Shown in pieces: positions 33,037 to 42,063 of a stretch of 64,000 bases of DNA (its first letter is position 1; each line of letters begins with the position of its first letter). The stretch is taken from the NCBI RefSeq assembly GCF_001426685.1, contig NZ_LMFB01000005.1, positions 190,773 to 254,772 on the forward strand. Direction: 5' to 3'. The notes beneath the pieces are model-generated. The model was not told the origin of the DNA and did no database searches. It saw nothing but the letters and a program-made list of their open reading frames with translations. A program made the position numbers and the translations under genes. Source of the DNA: Rhizobium sp. Root483D2. Lineage in GTDB: Bacteria; Pseudomonadota; Alphaproteobacteria; Rhizobiales; Rhizobiaceae.

Positions 33037-33837
33037 TTAGACACGTTTTCTGTTGACGATGAAGAACACGGTGACGACACAGACCGACAGAAACAGGAAC
33101 AGCGTCGAGATCGCGTTCATTTCCGGCGTGATGGAGCGGCGGATCTGGCCGAGCATGTAGGTCGGCAAAGTGTCCTGCCCGGCCGACTTGACGAATTCGG
33201 TGATGACGACGTCGTCGAGCGAAATCACGAAGGCCAGCATGAACCCGGCGAGAATGCCCGGCCAGAGCAAGGGCAGGGTAACGTACCGGAAGGCTTTCCA
33301 GGGCGTTGCATAGAGATCGGCAGCCGCCTTTTCGAGCGTCAGGTCCATATTCTCCAGCCGCGCCCGGATCGGCAGGTAGGCGAACGGGATGCAAAAAGCC
33401 GTATGGGCGGCGATCAGATAGCCCAGGCCGGAATAACCGGTCCAGATCTTGATGCGCGCAAAGAAGATCAAGAGAGCCACCGCCGTGACGATCTCCGGGA
33501 TCATCAGGGGCTGGTTGATGAAGGCATATTTCAGCGTCAGCCCGCGATAGGCCTCTGTGCGGGTCGTTGCCAGCGCCGCCATGGTCGCGGCAATGGTGGC
33601 AACCACAGCGGCAAACGAGGCGATCTGCAGCGAGCGGATGGAGGCGTCGATGACCTGCTGGTTTTGAAAGGCCTTGGTGAACCAGCGCAGCGAAATTCCG
33701 TCAAAGGATGCCAGCGATTCGCCCGCATTGAACGAGTAGAACACCAGGACGGCGATCGGCAGATAAAGCGCAAAGAAGCAGGCCATCGCAATGGTGGTGA
33801 AACCGCGCTGACGCCGGATGGAAAATGTCTTAGCCAT
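33037..33837 (-). CDS. Polyamine-type ABC transporter permease (PotC-like)
   Basis: The 266-aa inner-membrane protein has six TM segments and the binding-protein-dependent permease coupling motif EKAAADLYATPWKAFRYVTLPLLWPG. The ATG at 33837 overlaps the end of the PotB-like gene by 8 bp, which indicates coupled translation; the in-frame sequence further upstream lies in that gene. It pairs with 33830-34750 to make the transmembrane channel. Confidence 0.94.
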   Translation of the reverse strand: MAKTFSIRRQRGFTTIAMACFFALYLPIAVLVFYSFNAGESLASFDGISLRWFTKAFQNQQVIDASIRSLQIASFAAVVATIAATMAALATTRTEAYRGLTLKYAFINQPLMIPEIVTAVALLIFFARIKIWTGYSGLGYLIAAHTAFCIPFAYLPIRARLENMDLTLEKAAADLYATPWKAFRYVTLPLLWPGILAGFMLAFVISLDDVVITEFVKSAGQDTLPTYMLGQIRRSITPEMNAISTLFLFLSVCVVTVFFIVNRKRV

Positions 33838-34750
33838 GCCGGTTTCCTTGCGATCCCGCATTGCGGACATAGACGAGCAGCGCCGCCATGACGATCAGCA
33901 TCAGCGTGATCGACAGCGCCGAGCCGAGCGGCCAGTTCCGGCCCTGGCCGAACTGCAGCTCGATCAGATTGCCAAGCATCATGTTCTTGCCGCCGCCCAG
34001 AATGCTCGGCGTCACATAGGCGCCGAGCGCCGGGATGAAAACGAGGATCGAACCGGCGATGACGCCGGGCTTGACCAGCGGAAAGATGATTTTCCGCAGC
34101 ACCCGGAAGGGCGTCGCATAGAGATCATAGGCCGCTTCCACCAGCCGGAAATCCAGCTTTTCCATGCTGGCATACAGCGGCAGAACCATCAGCGGCAGAT
34201 AGACATAGACCATGCCCGTCAGGATCGCGCCATCGGTGAAGAGCATCTGGATGGGCCGCGCAATGAGGCCGGCCTTTAGCATCAGTCCGTTGACCAGCCC
34301 TTCATTGCGGATGATTTCGAGGATCGCGAATGTGCGGATCAGCAGGTTGGTCCAGAAAGGAATCGTGATCAGAAACAGCCAGAGCTCACGGGTCTTTTCC
34401 GGCCGGGTGGCAATGAAATAGGCGGTGGGGAACCCGACCAGCAGGGTCAAGACCGTCGTTGCCAGGGAGAGCATGACGGAGCGCATGAAGATCGAGACAT
34501 GCGCATCGGCAAGCGTGACGGTGCCGTCGAAAATGTCCTTGTTCAGGACGACGCCGAGCCAGCCATCCAGCGAGGGCAGCCATTGCACGTCACCATAGGG
34601 GCCGGGCGTCAGGAAGGAATAGACAAGAACGATCAGCAACGGGCCTGTCGATGCGAGGAGGATGATCAGCAGGGCGGGAAGCGAGAGCAGCCACCGTTTC
34701 CGGATATCCCTGCTTTTTTCCGCTTCGATCGGCCCTGGCAGGTCAGTCAT
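33830..34750 (-). CDS. Polyamine-type ABC transporter permease (PotB-like)
   Basis: The 306-aa protein has about six TM segments (LLSLPALLIILLASTGPLLIVLV first) and the coupling helix region LVEAAYDLYATPFRVLRKIIFPLVKPG. FPTAYFIATRPEKTRELWL is typical of PotB/PotH. The ATG at 34750 lies 1 bp from the ATPase stop. It forms the heterodimeric channel with the PotC-like protein. Confidence 0.94.
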   Translation of the reverse strand: MTDLPGPIEAEKSRDIRKRWLLSLPALLIILLASTGPLLIVLVYSFLTPGPYGDVQWLPSLDGWLGVVLNKDIFDGTVTLADAHVSIFMRSVMLSLATTVLTLLVGFPTAYFIATRPEKTRELWLFLITIPFWTNLLIRTFAILEIIRNEGLVNGLMLKAGLIARPIQMLFTDGAILTGMVYVYLPLMVLPLYASMEKLDFRLVEAAYDLYATPFRVLRKIIFPLVKPGVIAGSILVFIPALGAYVTPSILGGGKNMMLGNLIELQFGQGRNWPLGSALSITLMLIVMAALLVYVRNAGSQGNRHG

Positions 34751-34751
34751 C

Positions 34752-35852
34752 TCAGTTCCTCAACACCCGGGCGGCATTGGCTTCGAGCGCAATGCCGACC
34801 ATGTCGCCCTGGCTGAAGCGCGCGCTCTGCAACGGCTTGTTCTGCTCGCGCAGGGTAAATACCGTTTCGCCGTCGGAAAGGCGGACGTGGTAATGCGTAT
34901 CGGTTCCGAAATAGACGACGTTTTCGAGCGTCCCGGTCATCTGGCTGGCACCGGCGTGGTCCGGCGCACAAAGCGTCGCATGTTCGGGCCGCAGCACCAC
35001 CGTCACCTCGCCTTCGGCGTGGAAATCCCGCGGAACCGTTGCCGATATGCGGCCGGCGACCGGCGTGTCGACCTCGGCGATACCATCCGTCACCGCGCTG
35101 ATCCGGCCTTTCAGGAAATTGGTCTCGCCGATGAAATCGGCGACGAAACGGTCTGCCGGAGCGTCATAGATCTCTCTGGGATTGCCGACCTGCAGGATTT
35201 TGCCCGACGACATCACGGCGATGCGGTCCGACATGGTCAGCGCCTCTTCCTGGTCATGGGTGACGAAGATGAAGGTGATCCCGGTTTCCGCCTGCAGGCG
35301 CTTCAACTCGATCTGCATGTCCTTGCGCAGCTTGTAATCCAGCGCCGACAGCGGCTCATCGAGCAAAAGAACCTTCGGCTGCGGCGCCAAGGCCCGGGCG
35401 AGTGCGACGCGCTGCTGCTGTCCGCCGGAAATCTGGCTCGTGCGGCGGCCGGCCAGCGCTTCCATGCGCACCAGCTTGAGCATGGCATCGACACGGTCCT
35501 TGATCTCCTGCTTCGGCTTGCCGAGCATGGTGAGACCAAAGCCGATATTTTCCGCCACCGTCATATGCGGAAACAGTGCGTAGCTCTGGAAAACCGTATT
35601 GATGGGCCGCTTGAACGGCGGCATGGCGGCGATATTTTCGCCATTCAGCATGATCTCGCCGGATGTCGGATATTCAAATCCGGCAATCAGCCGCAACAGC
35701 GTGGTCTTGCCGCATCCGGACGGTCCCAGAAGCGTAAAAAACTCGTTTTGCCGGATTGATACCGATGTCTGATCGACGGCGGCGAACGCAAACTCGCCAA
35801 AGCCGAATATCTTAGAAACATGGCGTATTTCGACCGCGTTCAATTCCGCCAT
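34752..35852 (-). CDS. Polyamine-type ABC transporter ATPase (PotA-like)
   Basis: The 366-aa cytosolic ATPase has Walker [11 protein letters not shown]-loop [10 protein letters not shown], signature SGGQQQR, Walker [13 protein letters not shown], and switch His in [10 protein letters not shown]-terminal TOBE regulatory domain follows ([26 protein letters not shown]). The ATG at 35852 is chosen; a GTG three codons upstream is an alternative, and neither has a strong ribosome site. It is preceded by a 114-bp gap with a candidate dyad operator, so the transporter may have its own promoter inside the larger operon. Confidence 0.94.
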   Translation of the reverse strand: MAELNAVEIRHVSKIFGFGEFAFAAVDQTSVSIRQNEFFTLLGPSGCGKTTLLRLIAGFEYPTSGEIMLNGENIAAMPPFKRPINTVFQSYALFPHMTVAENIGFGLTMLGKPKQEIKDRVDAMLKLVRMEALAGRRTSQISGGQQQRVALARALAPQPKVLLLDEPLSALDYKLRKDMQIELKRLQAETGITFIFVTHDQEEALTMSDRIAVMSSGKILQVGNPREIYDAPADRFVADFIGETNFLKGRISAVTDGIAEVDTPVAGRISATVPRDFHAEGEVTVVLRPEHATLCAPDHAGASQMTGTLENVVYFGTDTHYHVRLSDGETVFTLREQNKPLQSARFSQGDMVGIALEANAARVLRN

Positions 35853-35947
35853 ATGCGGCACACTACCCGTTGCATGAAGCTGCTGTTCCCGCCTTTTTGG
35901 CTTTGCGCTAGGTGACCACAGCGGCCTCGCGTTGACAACAGCATTCT

Positions 35948-35969
35948 TGATATTTTGATCTAAAAATCA
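35948..35969. promoter_or_regulatory. AT-rich imperfect palindrome upstream of the PotA-like gene
   Basis: TGATATTTTGATC continues into TAAAAATCA, a 22-bp imperfect palindrome centred on GATC. It overlaps the stop codon of the amidohydrolase gene and lies about 95 bp before the PotA-like start. It is AT-rich against a GC-rich background. A regulatory role is inferred. Confidence 0.35.
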
Positions 35970-37637
35970 TCGGGATGAGAAACTGATACGCCCGCCGCAA
36001 ATTGTGGTGGTGGGCCGGATCGTCTGCAACTCAGCTGCGGCTACGGCCTCGATATCACCATTCAGCACGACAATATCGGCGAGATAACCAGCGCGGACCA
36101 TGCCCTTGCGATCCTCCTTGAACTCGGCATATGCGCCTTCGACGCAATAGGCTGAAAGCGCTTCCTCAAGCGAAAACGACTGGTCCGGGTCGCTTTCAGC
36201 CCAGCGCTTGCGGGTCACGGCAGCCTCTATGCCGATGATCGGGTCAATCGGCGATACCGGCCAATCCGAGGCAAAGCAGATATGCGCGCCGGCATCCTTG
36301 AGCGTGCGCCAGGCATAGCTGACAGGCCAGCGGTCCCGGCCGATGCGCGATACGGTCGGCTCCAGCGGCACGCCGGCGCAGCCCGGCGGATGCGGAGGCT
36401 GCATCGAGGCGATGACGCCGAGTTGCGCAAACCGGGCGATGTCATCGGGATGCACAACTTCGATATGCTCGATGCGATGCCGGCTGTCGCGTGTGCCATT
36501 TTGGATACGCGCGGCCTCGTAGCCGTCAAGCACCGCCCGCACGGCGCCATCGCCAATCGCGTGAACCGCGATCTGCAGACCGCGCCGGTCGGCCTCCACA
36601 GCGACATCGCGAAACGTTTCGGGCGTGAAAAGACCTTCGCCGCAATCCCCGGGCTTGTCGGCATAGGGCTCGACCATCACGGCGGTCCAGCTGTCGAGCA
36701 CGCCATCGTAGAAGACCTTGACGACGCCGGATGACAGCCAGTCGCTGGTAAAGCGGCGGGCGAGTTCGGATGCTTTCTCAAGCATGTCGATCGACATGAA
36801 ATTCTTGAAATGGAACGGAATGATCACCCGGCACGGCAGGCTGCCATCCTCTTTCTCGATCGCGGCAAGAAGCTCCAGCTGATAGAGATTTCCGTCCATG
36901 TTCTGGATGGTGGTAATGCCGTGGCGGGAGCAATAATCGAGACCACGCCGCATCACGGCGATATCCTGCGCCCATTCGGCGTCATTGGGATAGGGGTCTG
37001 GCTCGCCGCCGGTGGACAGGCCAAGGCGGTAGCGATCGAAACCGCCGGCTGCCTGCAACGGGCTGAAGGCCTCCATTTCCCGCAGTTCCCCTGTCGCCAG
37101 GCCATCGGACCCCACCACGACCTCATTGCCAGGGCCAAGCTCTGCGCCGTGCACCATGCCGACCAGTTCCAGCGCCTTGGTATTGGCCCAGGCCGTATGA
37201 TGATCGGGCGCGAAGAGAACCAATGGCTGGTCAGCCAGGATCGCATCGAGGTGATGGCGCGTCAGCCGCTCGTCACCGAGGATCGTATAATCCGCGCCCT
37301 GTGCAAAGAGGACCTTCTCGGTGGTCCGCGTCTGCGCATAGGCTTGGACGGCGTCTGTCAGCGCTGCCAGTCCGCTGATACCGGCGAGTTGAAGATGGTC
37401 GAGTTCGGCGGCGCCTGAAAACAGGTGCATGTGATTTTCGGAGAAACCGGGAAGCACCGTGCCGCCGGCAGCATCGATCACCTCGGTGCCCGCGCCGCGA
37501 AATGCTTCCATCTGCGCAGCCGTGCCGACGGCCAGGATATGACCGGCGGCGATCGCCACCGCCTCGGCCCGGGGCCGCTCCTCATCCAGCGTCAGAACAC
37601 GGGCATTGAGGATGATGATATCGGCGGTCTGCGTCAT
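35967..37637 (-). CDS. YtcJ-like amidohydrolase (amidohydrolase_3 family)
   Basis: The 556-aa protein has a b-sandwich start (ADIIILNARVLTLDEERPRAEA), the metal motif GFSENHMHLF, and later AVHAIGDGAVRAVLDGYE, RHRIEHIEVVHPDD and FASDWPVSPIDP, as in the YtcJ/AepA-type amidohydrolase family. No signal peptide is seen. The ATG at 37637 is used. It lies between the PLP fusion gene and the polyamine transporter genes in the same direction. It may hydrolyse an N-acyl or N-formyl amine in that pathway; the substrate is not evident. Confidence 0.9.
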   Translation of the reverse strand: MTQTADIIILNARVLTLDEERPRAEAVAIAAGHILAVGTAAQMEAFRGAGTEVIDAAGGTVLPGFSENHMHLFSGAAELDHLQLAGISGLAALTDAVQAYAQTRTTEKVLFAQGADYTILGDERLTRHHLDAILADQPLVLFAPDHHTAWANTKALELVGMVHGAELGPGNEVVVGSDGLATGELREMEAFSPLQAAGGFDRYRLGLSTGGEPDPYPNDAEWAQDIAVMRRGLDYCSRHGITTIQNMDGNLYQLELLAAIEKEDGSLPCRVIIPFHFKNFMSIDMLEKASELARRFTSDWLSSGVVKVFYDGVLDSWTAVMVEPYADKPGDCGEGLFTPETFRDVAVEADRRGLQIAVHAIGDGAVRAVLDGYEAARIQNGTRDSRHRIEHIEVVHPDDIARFAQLGVIASMQPPHPPGCAGVPLEPTVSRIGRDRWPVSYAWRTLKDAGAHICFASDWPVSPIDPIIGIEAAVTRKRWAESDPDQSFSLEEALSAYCVEGAYAEFKEDRKGMVRAGYLADIVVLNGDIEAVAAAELQTIRPTTTICGGRISFSSR

Positions 37638-37721
37638 GATGCTACTCGCTGCTTGCTTTTTAAGACGTTGCGCGAGCTAAGCCGATCCGGCTGCGCAATT
37701 CAACCGGGGTAAAACTCTTCC

Positions 37722-40646
37722 TCACCATCCGTCCGACAGCACGCGCTCCAGCATATCGGCAAAGAAATCAGCGCTCTGCTTCGACAGGCACAGCGGCGGT
37801 TTGATCTTCAACACGTTCAGATAATCGCCGGTCGGCTGCATGATGACGCCGAGTTGCAGCAGTCGGTCGCAGATTGCCGCCGTTTCGGCGGTGGCCGGCG
37901 CCAGCGTCTCGCGGTCCCGCACGAATTCCAGCCCGAGATAAAGGCCCATGCCATGCACGGCGCCGACAAGCGGAAAGCGTTGTCCCAGCGCCTGTAGACG
38001 GCGCTTCAGATGATCGCCGACGCTACGGGCATTCTCCTGCAGGCCTTCGTCGCGCATGATATCGAGCACCGTCAGGCCGACGACCGAACTCACCGGACTG
38101 CCGCCGGCGGAGGAGAAGAAATAGCCTTCCTCCTCCAGCGCATCGGCGATCGCCCTGGTGGTGATGACGGCGCCGAGCGGATGGCCGTTGCCCATCCCCT
38201 TGGCGACCGTGATGATATCGGGGACCACACCCTGCTCCTCAAAGCCCCAAAAATGGTGCCCGAGGCGGCCATAGCCGACCTGGACCTCATCGGCGATGCA
38301 GACGCCACCGCGCGCGCGGACCCTCGCGTAGATGTCCTTCAGATAGCCCGGCGGTAGCGGGATGCCGCCGGCATTGCCGTAGACACATTCGCAGATGAAG
38401 CCGGCCAGCCCATTGCCATCGCGATCGAGCGTTTCCAGCACCGGCTGGACAGCTTCCACATAGGCTGCGGTCGAACCCTCCCCGCGAAACGGGCCGCGAT
38501 AGGTGTTGGGCGCCATGACCGGATGGACCCAGCCCGGCCGGGTGGTCAATGCCTGCGGATTGTCGGCAATCGAGGTGGAGACCGCATCGCTGGCAACCGA
38601 CCAGCCGTGATACCCCTCCAGCAGGCACAGCATGTTGCGTGCGCCCGAGGCTGCCCAGGCGAGCCGCAGCGCCAGGTCATTGGCTTCCGAGCCGCTGTTG
38701 ACCAGAAACACCGTATCGAGCCCATCCGGCGCAAGCTCTGCCAACCGCCTGGAAAAATCGGCGACGGAGGCATAGTGAAACCGGGAATTGGTGTTCAGCC
38801 GAAGCCATTGCCGGTGCACGGCGCCGGCAAGACGGGGGTGGCCATGGCCAAGGATCGTGACATTATTGACCATGTCGAGATAGGCGCGGCCTTCGACATC
38901 GACCATGTGTTCGCGCAAGCCGCGCTCGATCTGCGGCGGCGTCTCGTAATAATTCTTCTGCGGCCTGGCAAAATGGCTCTGGCGGCGCGACAGAAGCGCT
39001 GCGCTCTCAGGCACCGGTGCGTCGCAATCAAAGCCCAGCAGCCTTGCCGGTGACGGGCAAAGCTCCAGCCATGCGGCAGCGTGATCCGGCGGCACGAAAG
39101 GCGGCGGCACCAGTTCCTTGTCGCGGCAGAGCTGGACGCGCAGCACGCTGTTGTCTCCAGGCGGACCTGCAACCAGGCCCAGCGGCTGGCCGGGATGGAT
39201 GAAATCGTCCGGACCCGGCAGGGCATCGATCCCAGCCAGATGCAGGGCGGCATCCCGCCCGAGCAAAATCAGGCCGCCATCAGTCAGTTTCAAAATGCCG
39301 CTGAACGGCGCCGATACGTTTGTGCCCGCCGGGAGCAGCAGATCGACATGAAGGGCACATGTCGGCGCGGGGGCCGGCGAAAGCAGCGCGGTCCGCGTCA
39401 GCCGGTATTCGCCATACCGGGTTGAGACACCATCATTTTCAGCGGATGCCGCCAAAAACAGCTGGTCTTCGAGACCCGGCTGCGGCCACGCAACGCCATC
39501 GAACAGCGCGCTTTGGCTGTTCAGCTCAAGCACGGCAATCCGGGATATGTCGATTTCCGGCAGGAGCTGTTCGCCGGTGATGACAGGCTGCAGATCGCGG
39601 GGCTGGCCGAGAATTTGCAGGATCGCGACCTCCATCACGGATGAAGGCACAGAGACCGCGACATCGAAAATTTCCCGTTCGTGGCCGATATTGCCGGCGA
39701 CATAAGCATTGTCCGGATCAAGCGCCAGTTGCTGTTCGCTGCTGGCCACCAGCACTGCGGCCCGCGCCACGATCAAAGGCCAAAGCGCGCGCAGTTCCGC
39801 GCCGTTCAGCGGATAGACCTCGTGGAACGCCTTGACCGCCGGCAGGATGATGCCGGGATCGCCATCGGCATGGTGCAAAAGCGAGGCGCAGGTTACAGCG
39901 AGATCGGCAACAAGCCAGCCGTCGATGACATCGCCGAAATCGATCACGCCGTCCGGTATCAGCTGGCCGGCGTCATTGGGCAGGCTGACGACATTGTCGT
40001 CGGTGACGTCGTGATGGATTGCTTGCTGCCTCAGCTCCGGCTTCAGGCCATCCAGACGGCGCATGGCCGCGTCCATCTCCCGGCCGATGCGCGCTTTGCG
40101 GTCCGCGTCCTTTACTGCCGACAGCAGATGGCTGACCACCGGTGCGGCGTTGCGCAGATCCCATTGCAGGTCACGCGACAGGCCGGGATGCGTGAAATCC
40201 GCAAGTGCCAGTGCCAGTTTGCCGCCGAGCGCGCCGAGTGCGGCAACCGTCGTCACAGGCAAATGCTTGCGCTGCGTCAGCGGTTGTCCGTCGATATAAT
40301 CGAGCAGACGAATTTGATAGGCTTCACCGCGCACGGTGACGAACAGGATCTCGGCACCATCTGAGGCCGCCACAAGCCTTGGAACGCGTGGAGCTCCGGC
40401 CTTGACTGCGATATGGCGCATCGCAGCGTTCTGGGCTTCCAGCTCCAGGGTGGCATAGTCGGCGCGGCAGATCTTGAGGACGAAGCGGCCGTTTTCCGTA
40501 TCGATACGGTAGTTCCGGTCCTGCTGGCTGCCGAGTTCCACGATCGGCCCCGACAGGCCGTAATGGGCCGCAAACAGGACGCTTGCATCCCCGGCATTCA
40601 CATCAGGCCGCGACAATTCCGTCCGCCGCAAAAACACATGTTCCAA
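37722..40646 (-). CDS. Three-domain fusion: APH-type kinase, degenerate M23-like domain, class III PLP enzyme
   Basis: This 974-aa paralogue of the protein at 14611-17664 has the same order. The kinase-like domain is at about 1-330 (AIHHDVTDDNVV, VIDFGDVIDG). An M23-like middle spans about 430-530. The class III PLP domain is at about 560-974 ([28 protein letters not shown]-Lys in TVAKGMGNGHPLGAV). In the middle domain HxxxD has become A-x-x-x-D and HxH has become VLR, so the metal site is lost. TTG at 40646 after GGGGGG is the best start; GTG at 40637 is possible. It heads the polyamine-type operon and probably acts on an amine derived from imported polyamine. Confidence 0.86.
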   Translation of the reverse strand: MEHVFLRRTELSRPDVNAGDASVLFAAHYGLSGPIVELGSQQDRNYRIDTENGRFVLKICRADYATLELEAQNAAMRHIAVKAGAPRVPRLVAASDGAEILFVTVRGEAYQIRLLDYIDGQPLTQRKHLPVTTVAALGALGGKLALALADFTHPGLSRDLQWDLRNAAPVVSHLLSAVKDADRKARIGREMDAAMRRLDGLKPELRQQAIHHDVTDDNVVSLPNDAGQLIPDGVIDFGDVIDGWLVADLAVTCASLLHHADGDPGIILPAVKAFHEVYPLNGAELRALWPLIVARAAVLVASSEQQLALDPDNAYVAGNIGHEREIFDVAVSVPSSVMEVAILQILGQPRDLQPVITGEQLLPEIDISRIAVLELNSQSALFDGVAWPQPGLEDQLFLAASAENDGVSTRYGEYRLTRTALLSPAPAPTCALHVDLLLPAGTNVSAPFSGILKLTDGGLILLGRDAALHLAGIDALPGPDDFIHPGQPLGLVAGPPGDNSVLRVQLCRDKELVPPPFVPPDHAAAWLELCPSPARLLGFDCDAPVPESAALLSRRQSHFARPQKNYYETPPQIERGLREHMVDVEGRAYLDMVNNVTILGHGHPRLAGAVHRQWLRLNTNSRFHYASVADFSRRLAELAPDGLDTVFLVNSGSEANDLALRLAWAASGARNMLCLLEGYHGWSVASDAVSTSIADNPQALTTRPGWVHPVMAPNTYRGPFRGEGSTAAYVEAVQPVLETLDRDGNGLAGFICECVYGNAGGIPLPPGYLKDIYARVRARGGVCIADEVQVGYGRLGHHFWGFEEQGVVPDIITVAKGMGNGHPLGAVITTRAIADALEEEGYFFSSAGGSPVSSVVGLTVLDIMRDEGLQENARSVGDHLKRRLQALGQRFPLVGAVHGMGLYLGLEFVRDRETLAPATAETAAICDRLLQLGVIMQPTGDYLNVLKIKPPLCLSKQSADFFADMLERVLSDGW

Positions 40647-40696
40647 TCTCTAGCCCCCCGGAATCAGATTGCCGGCAGATTGGCACACCCTTGTAC

Positions 40697-40723
40697 GAAC
40701 GCGAATGACAAATCAGTGCGTTC
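40697..40723. promoter_or_regulatory. Inverted repeat upstream of the second PLP fusion gene
   Basis: GAACGC (40697-40702) and GCGTTC (40718-40723) form a perfect 6-bp dyad with a 15-nt centre, about 50 bp before the TTG start at 40646. It is a candidate operator for the polyamine-type operon; no dedicated regulator gene is adjacent. Confidence 0.35.
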
Positions 40724-40748
40724 TGACGGGAAGTTTATCCCAGACACG

Positions 40749-40780
40749 AAAATGCCCGCAGCAAGGGCCACGGGCATTTT
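40749..40780. terminator. Terminator after the DUF1127 gene
   Basis: A 10-bp stem AAAATGCCCG / CGGGCATTTT with a 12-nt loop gives U runs on both strands. It lies 33 bp beyond the DUF1127 stop on the minus strand, and separates that gene from the PLP fusion operon. Confidence 0.8.
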
Positions 40781-40813
40781 GGGAAACGTCGCTGGAGGTG
40801 GCGTTGCGCGGTA

Positions 40814-40960
40814 TTAGCGAGCGACCGAGGCGCGAGCGATGCTGTGGATATCGGCGCGGTCGATGCCGAGGTCGCGCAATTCGCGGCTGGTCATGCGGCC
40901 GAGTTCGGTGACCGTCTGACGGTACTTGCGCCAATTGTTGAAAGAGCGTGCTACGTTCAT
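40814..40960 (-). CDS. DUF1127 small protein
   Basis: The 48-aa Arg-rich protein MNVARSFNNWRKYR followed by TVTELGRMTSRELRDLGIDR is a typical DUF1127 protein: an amphipathic helix followed by the conserved L-x-D-[IL]-G-[IL] motif. In alphaproteobacteria these proteins affect RNA turnover, phosphate or stress responses, and several bind RNA. The ATG at 40960 follows GGGGATT; longer in-frame sequence upstream is not conserved-looking. It is a monocistronic gene with its own terminator. Confidence 0.9.
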   Translation of the reverse strand: MNVARSFNNWRKYRQTVTELGRMTSRELRDLGIDRADIHSIARASVAR

Positions 40961-41261
40961 GATAATCCCCTTTCCAAGGGCTTTGCGGTCCCGGCTGCCA
41001 TTCAGCGGCGCCGTTGTCGTTCTGATGCGCTGTGTATAAGCCTCCCGATTATGGAGTAACAGCGCCAATACTTCAGGACACCCATGCATCCGCTGCATGG
41101 TCAACTATCAGCGCGCAGAGCGCGCTGGCAGACTGATCGCTTAAACCGATTCTGACTGGGCAGCGGCGCATCCCCGGACAAGTGACACGATCCCTTCAAG
41201 CCGATGGAACTTTCCCATCTGCGCCACGTTTGCGCAGATGAGGTAAACAGGAGTAAATGAC

Positions 41262-41450
41262 ATGCTCGCAAAGTTTTCTTATCTCGCATTCGGATTTACG
41301 CTCGGCGCCGCTCTCCTATTGTCGCTGGCGACGTTCGATAACACCGCCGCACTCTCGAAAACGAGCCGCCTGAACAGCACGGTCACACATGGATCAGCGC
41401 ATGGCTTTGGCTCGGCACCAGCCGATTTTGCCATGGAACGGTTTGGGTAA
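41262..41450 (+). CDS. Small hypothetical membrane or secreted protein
   Basis: A 62-aa ORF starts with ATG at 41262 after CAGGAG. It has one hydrophobic N-terminal segment (YLAFGFTLGAALLLSLATF) and a polar Ser/Thr/Gly-rich tail ending ADFAMERFG. The layout is that of a small exported or single-pass protein. I recognise no family. It stands alone between the DUF1127 and Nudix genes, and the ribosome site is the main support. Confidence 0.5.
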   Translation: MLAKFSYLAFGFTLGAALLLSLATFDNTAALSKTSRLNSTVTHGSAHGFGSAPADFAMERFG

Positions 41451-41548
41451 AATCTTGCTGTAGCAGACCGACCGGTCGTCGCGCCCAGAGGTGGACGCGG
41501 CGTAGACTTCATCAGGTTCTTTCAGACCGCTCTTCCCTGCCGGAAGAG

Positions 41549-42058
41549 CTAGGAAAACACCACTCGCTGCATCGAGAGGAAGAGCCCCTTTAATTCCGGC
41601 TCGCGCACACGCCGGGCTGCCTCGACGCAGGATACCCATTCTGTCAGCCGCTGGCCTTTCTCCCGAAACACATCGCAGCTTTCTTTCACATTCAGCAGAT
41701 GGACCTGAACGCAGCACGGTACCCGCTGGCCATTGTCGAGCGTTTTCAGATAGGTGAAATATCCGAGCGGTTTCTTCTTAGCCTTGCCGCGCACGCCCGC
41801 TTCCTCGAAAGCCTCGATCGCCGCGACCTCATGCGGCTTTTTGCCCGCCATCGGCCAGCCCTTGGGAATGATCCAACGGCCACTGTCACGGCTCGTTACC
41901 AACAGCACTTCGAACCTGCCGCTATCGGCGCGAACGCGATAACAGAGTGCCGCAAATTGCTCCCGGATGCGCTCGCGGAAGAGCGCATTGGTAAAGGGCA
42001 CCAGTTCCGACAAAAACGTGCCGGACTTTTTCGGCAATTTTTTCAGCGCACTGCCCAT
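41549..42058 (-). CDS. Nudix hydrolase family protein with altered Nudix box
   Basis: The 169-aa protein has the Nudix fold of the diphosphoinositol-polyphosphate phosphohydrolase-like group (RWIIPKGWPMAGKKPHEVAA, then EAFEEAGVRGK). Compared with G-x5-E-x7-R-E-U-x-E-E-x-G-U, the first Glu is Lys and the Arg is Ile, while the metal-binding EExG is kept. The ATG at 42058 lies 5 bp after the LacI stop, so the two are probably co-transcribed. Substrate unknown. Confidence 0.88.
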   Translation of the reverse strand: MGSALKKLPKKSGTFLSELVPFTNALFRERIREQFAALCYRVRADSGRFEVLLVTSRDSGRWIIPKGWPMAGKKPHEVAAIEAFEEAGVRGKAKKKPLGYFTYLKTLDNGQRVPCCVQVHLLNVKESCDVFREKGQRLTEWVSCVEAARRVREPELKGLFLSMQRVVFS

Positions 42059-42063
42059 GGGGC

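Noticed and set aside
35932-35937. TTGACA hexamer on the plus strand
   Set aside because: No -10 box at proper spacing and no plus-strand gene to serve.
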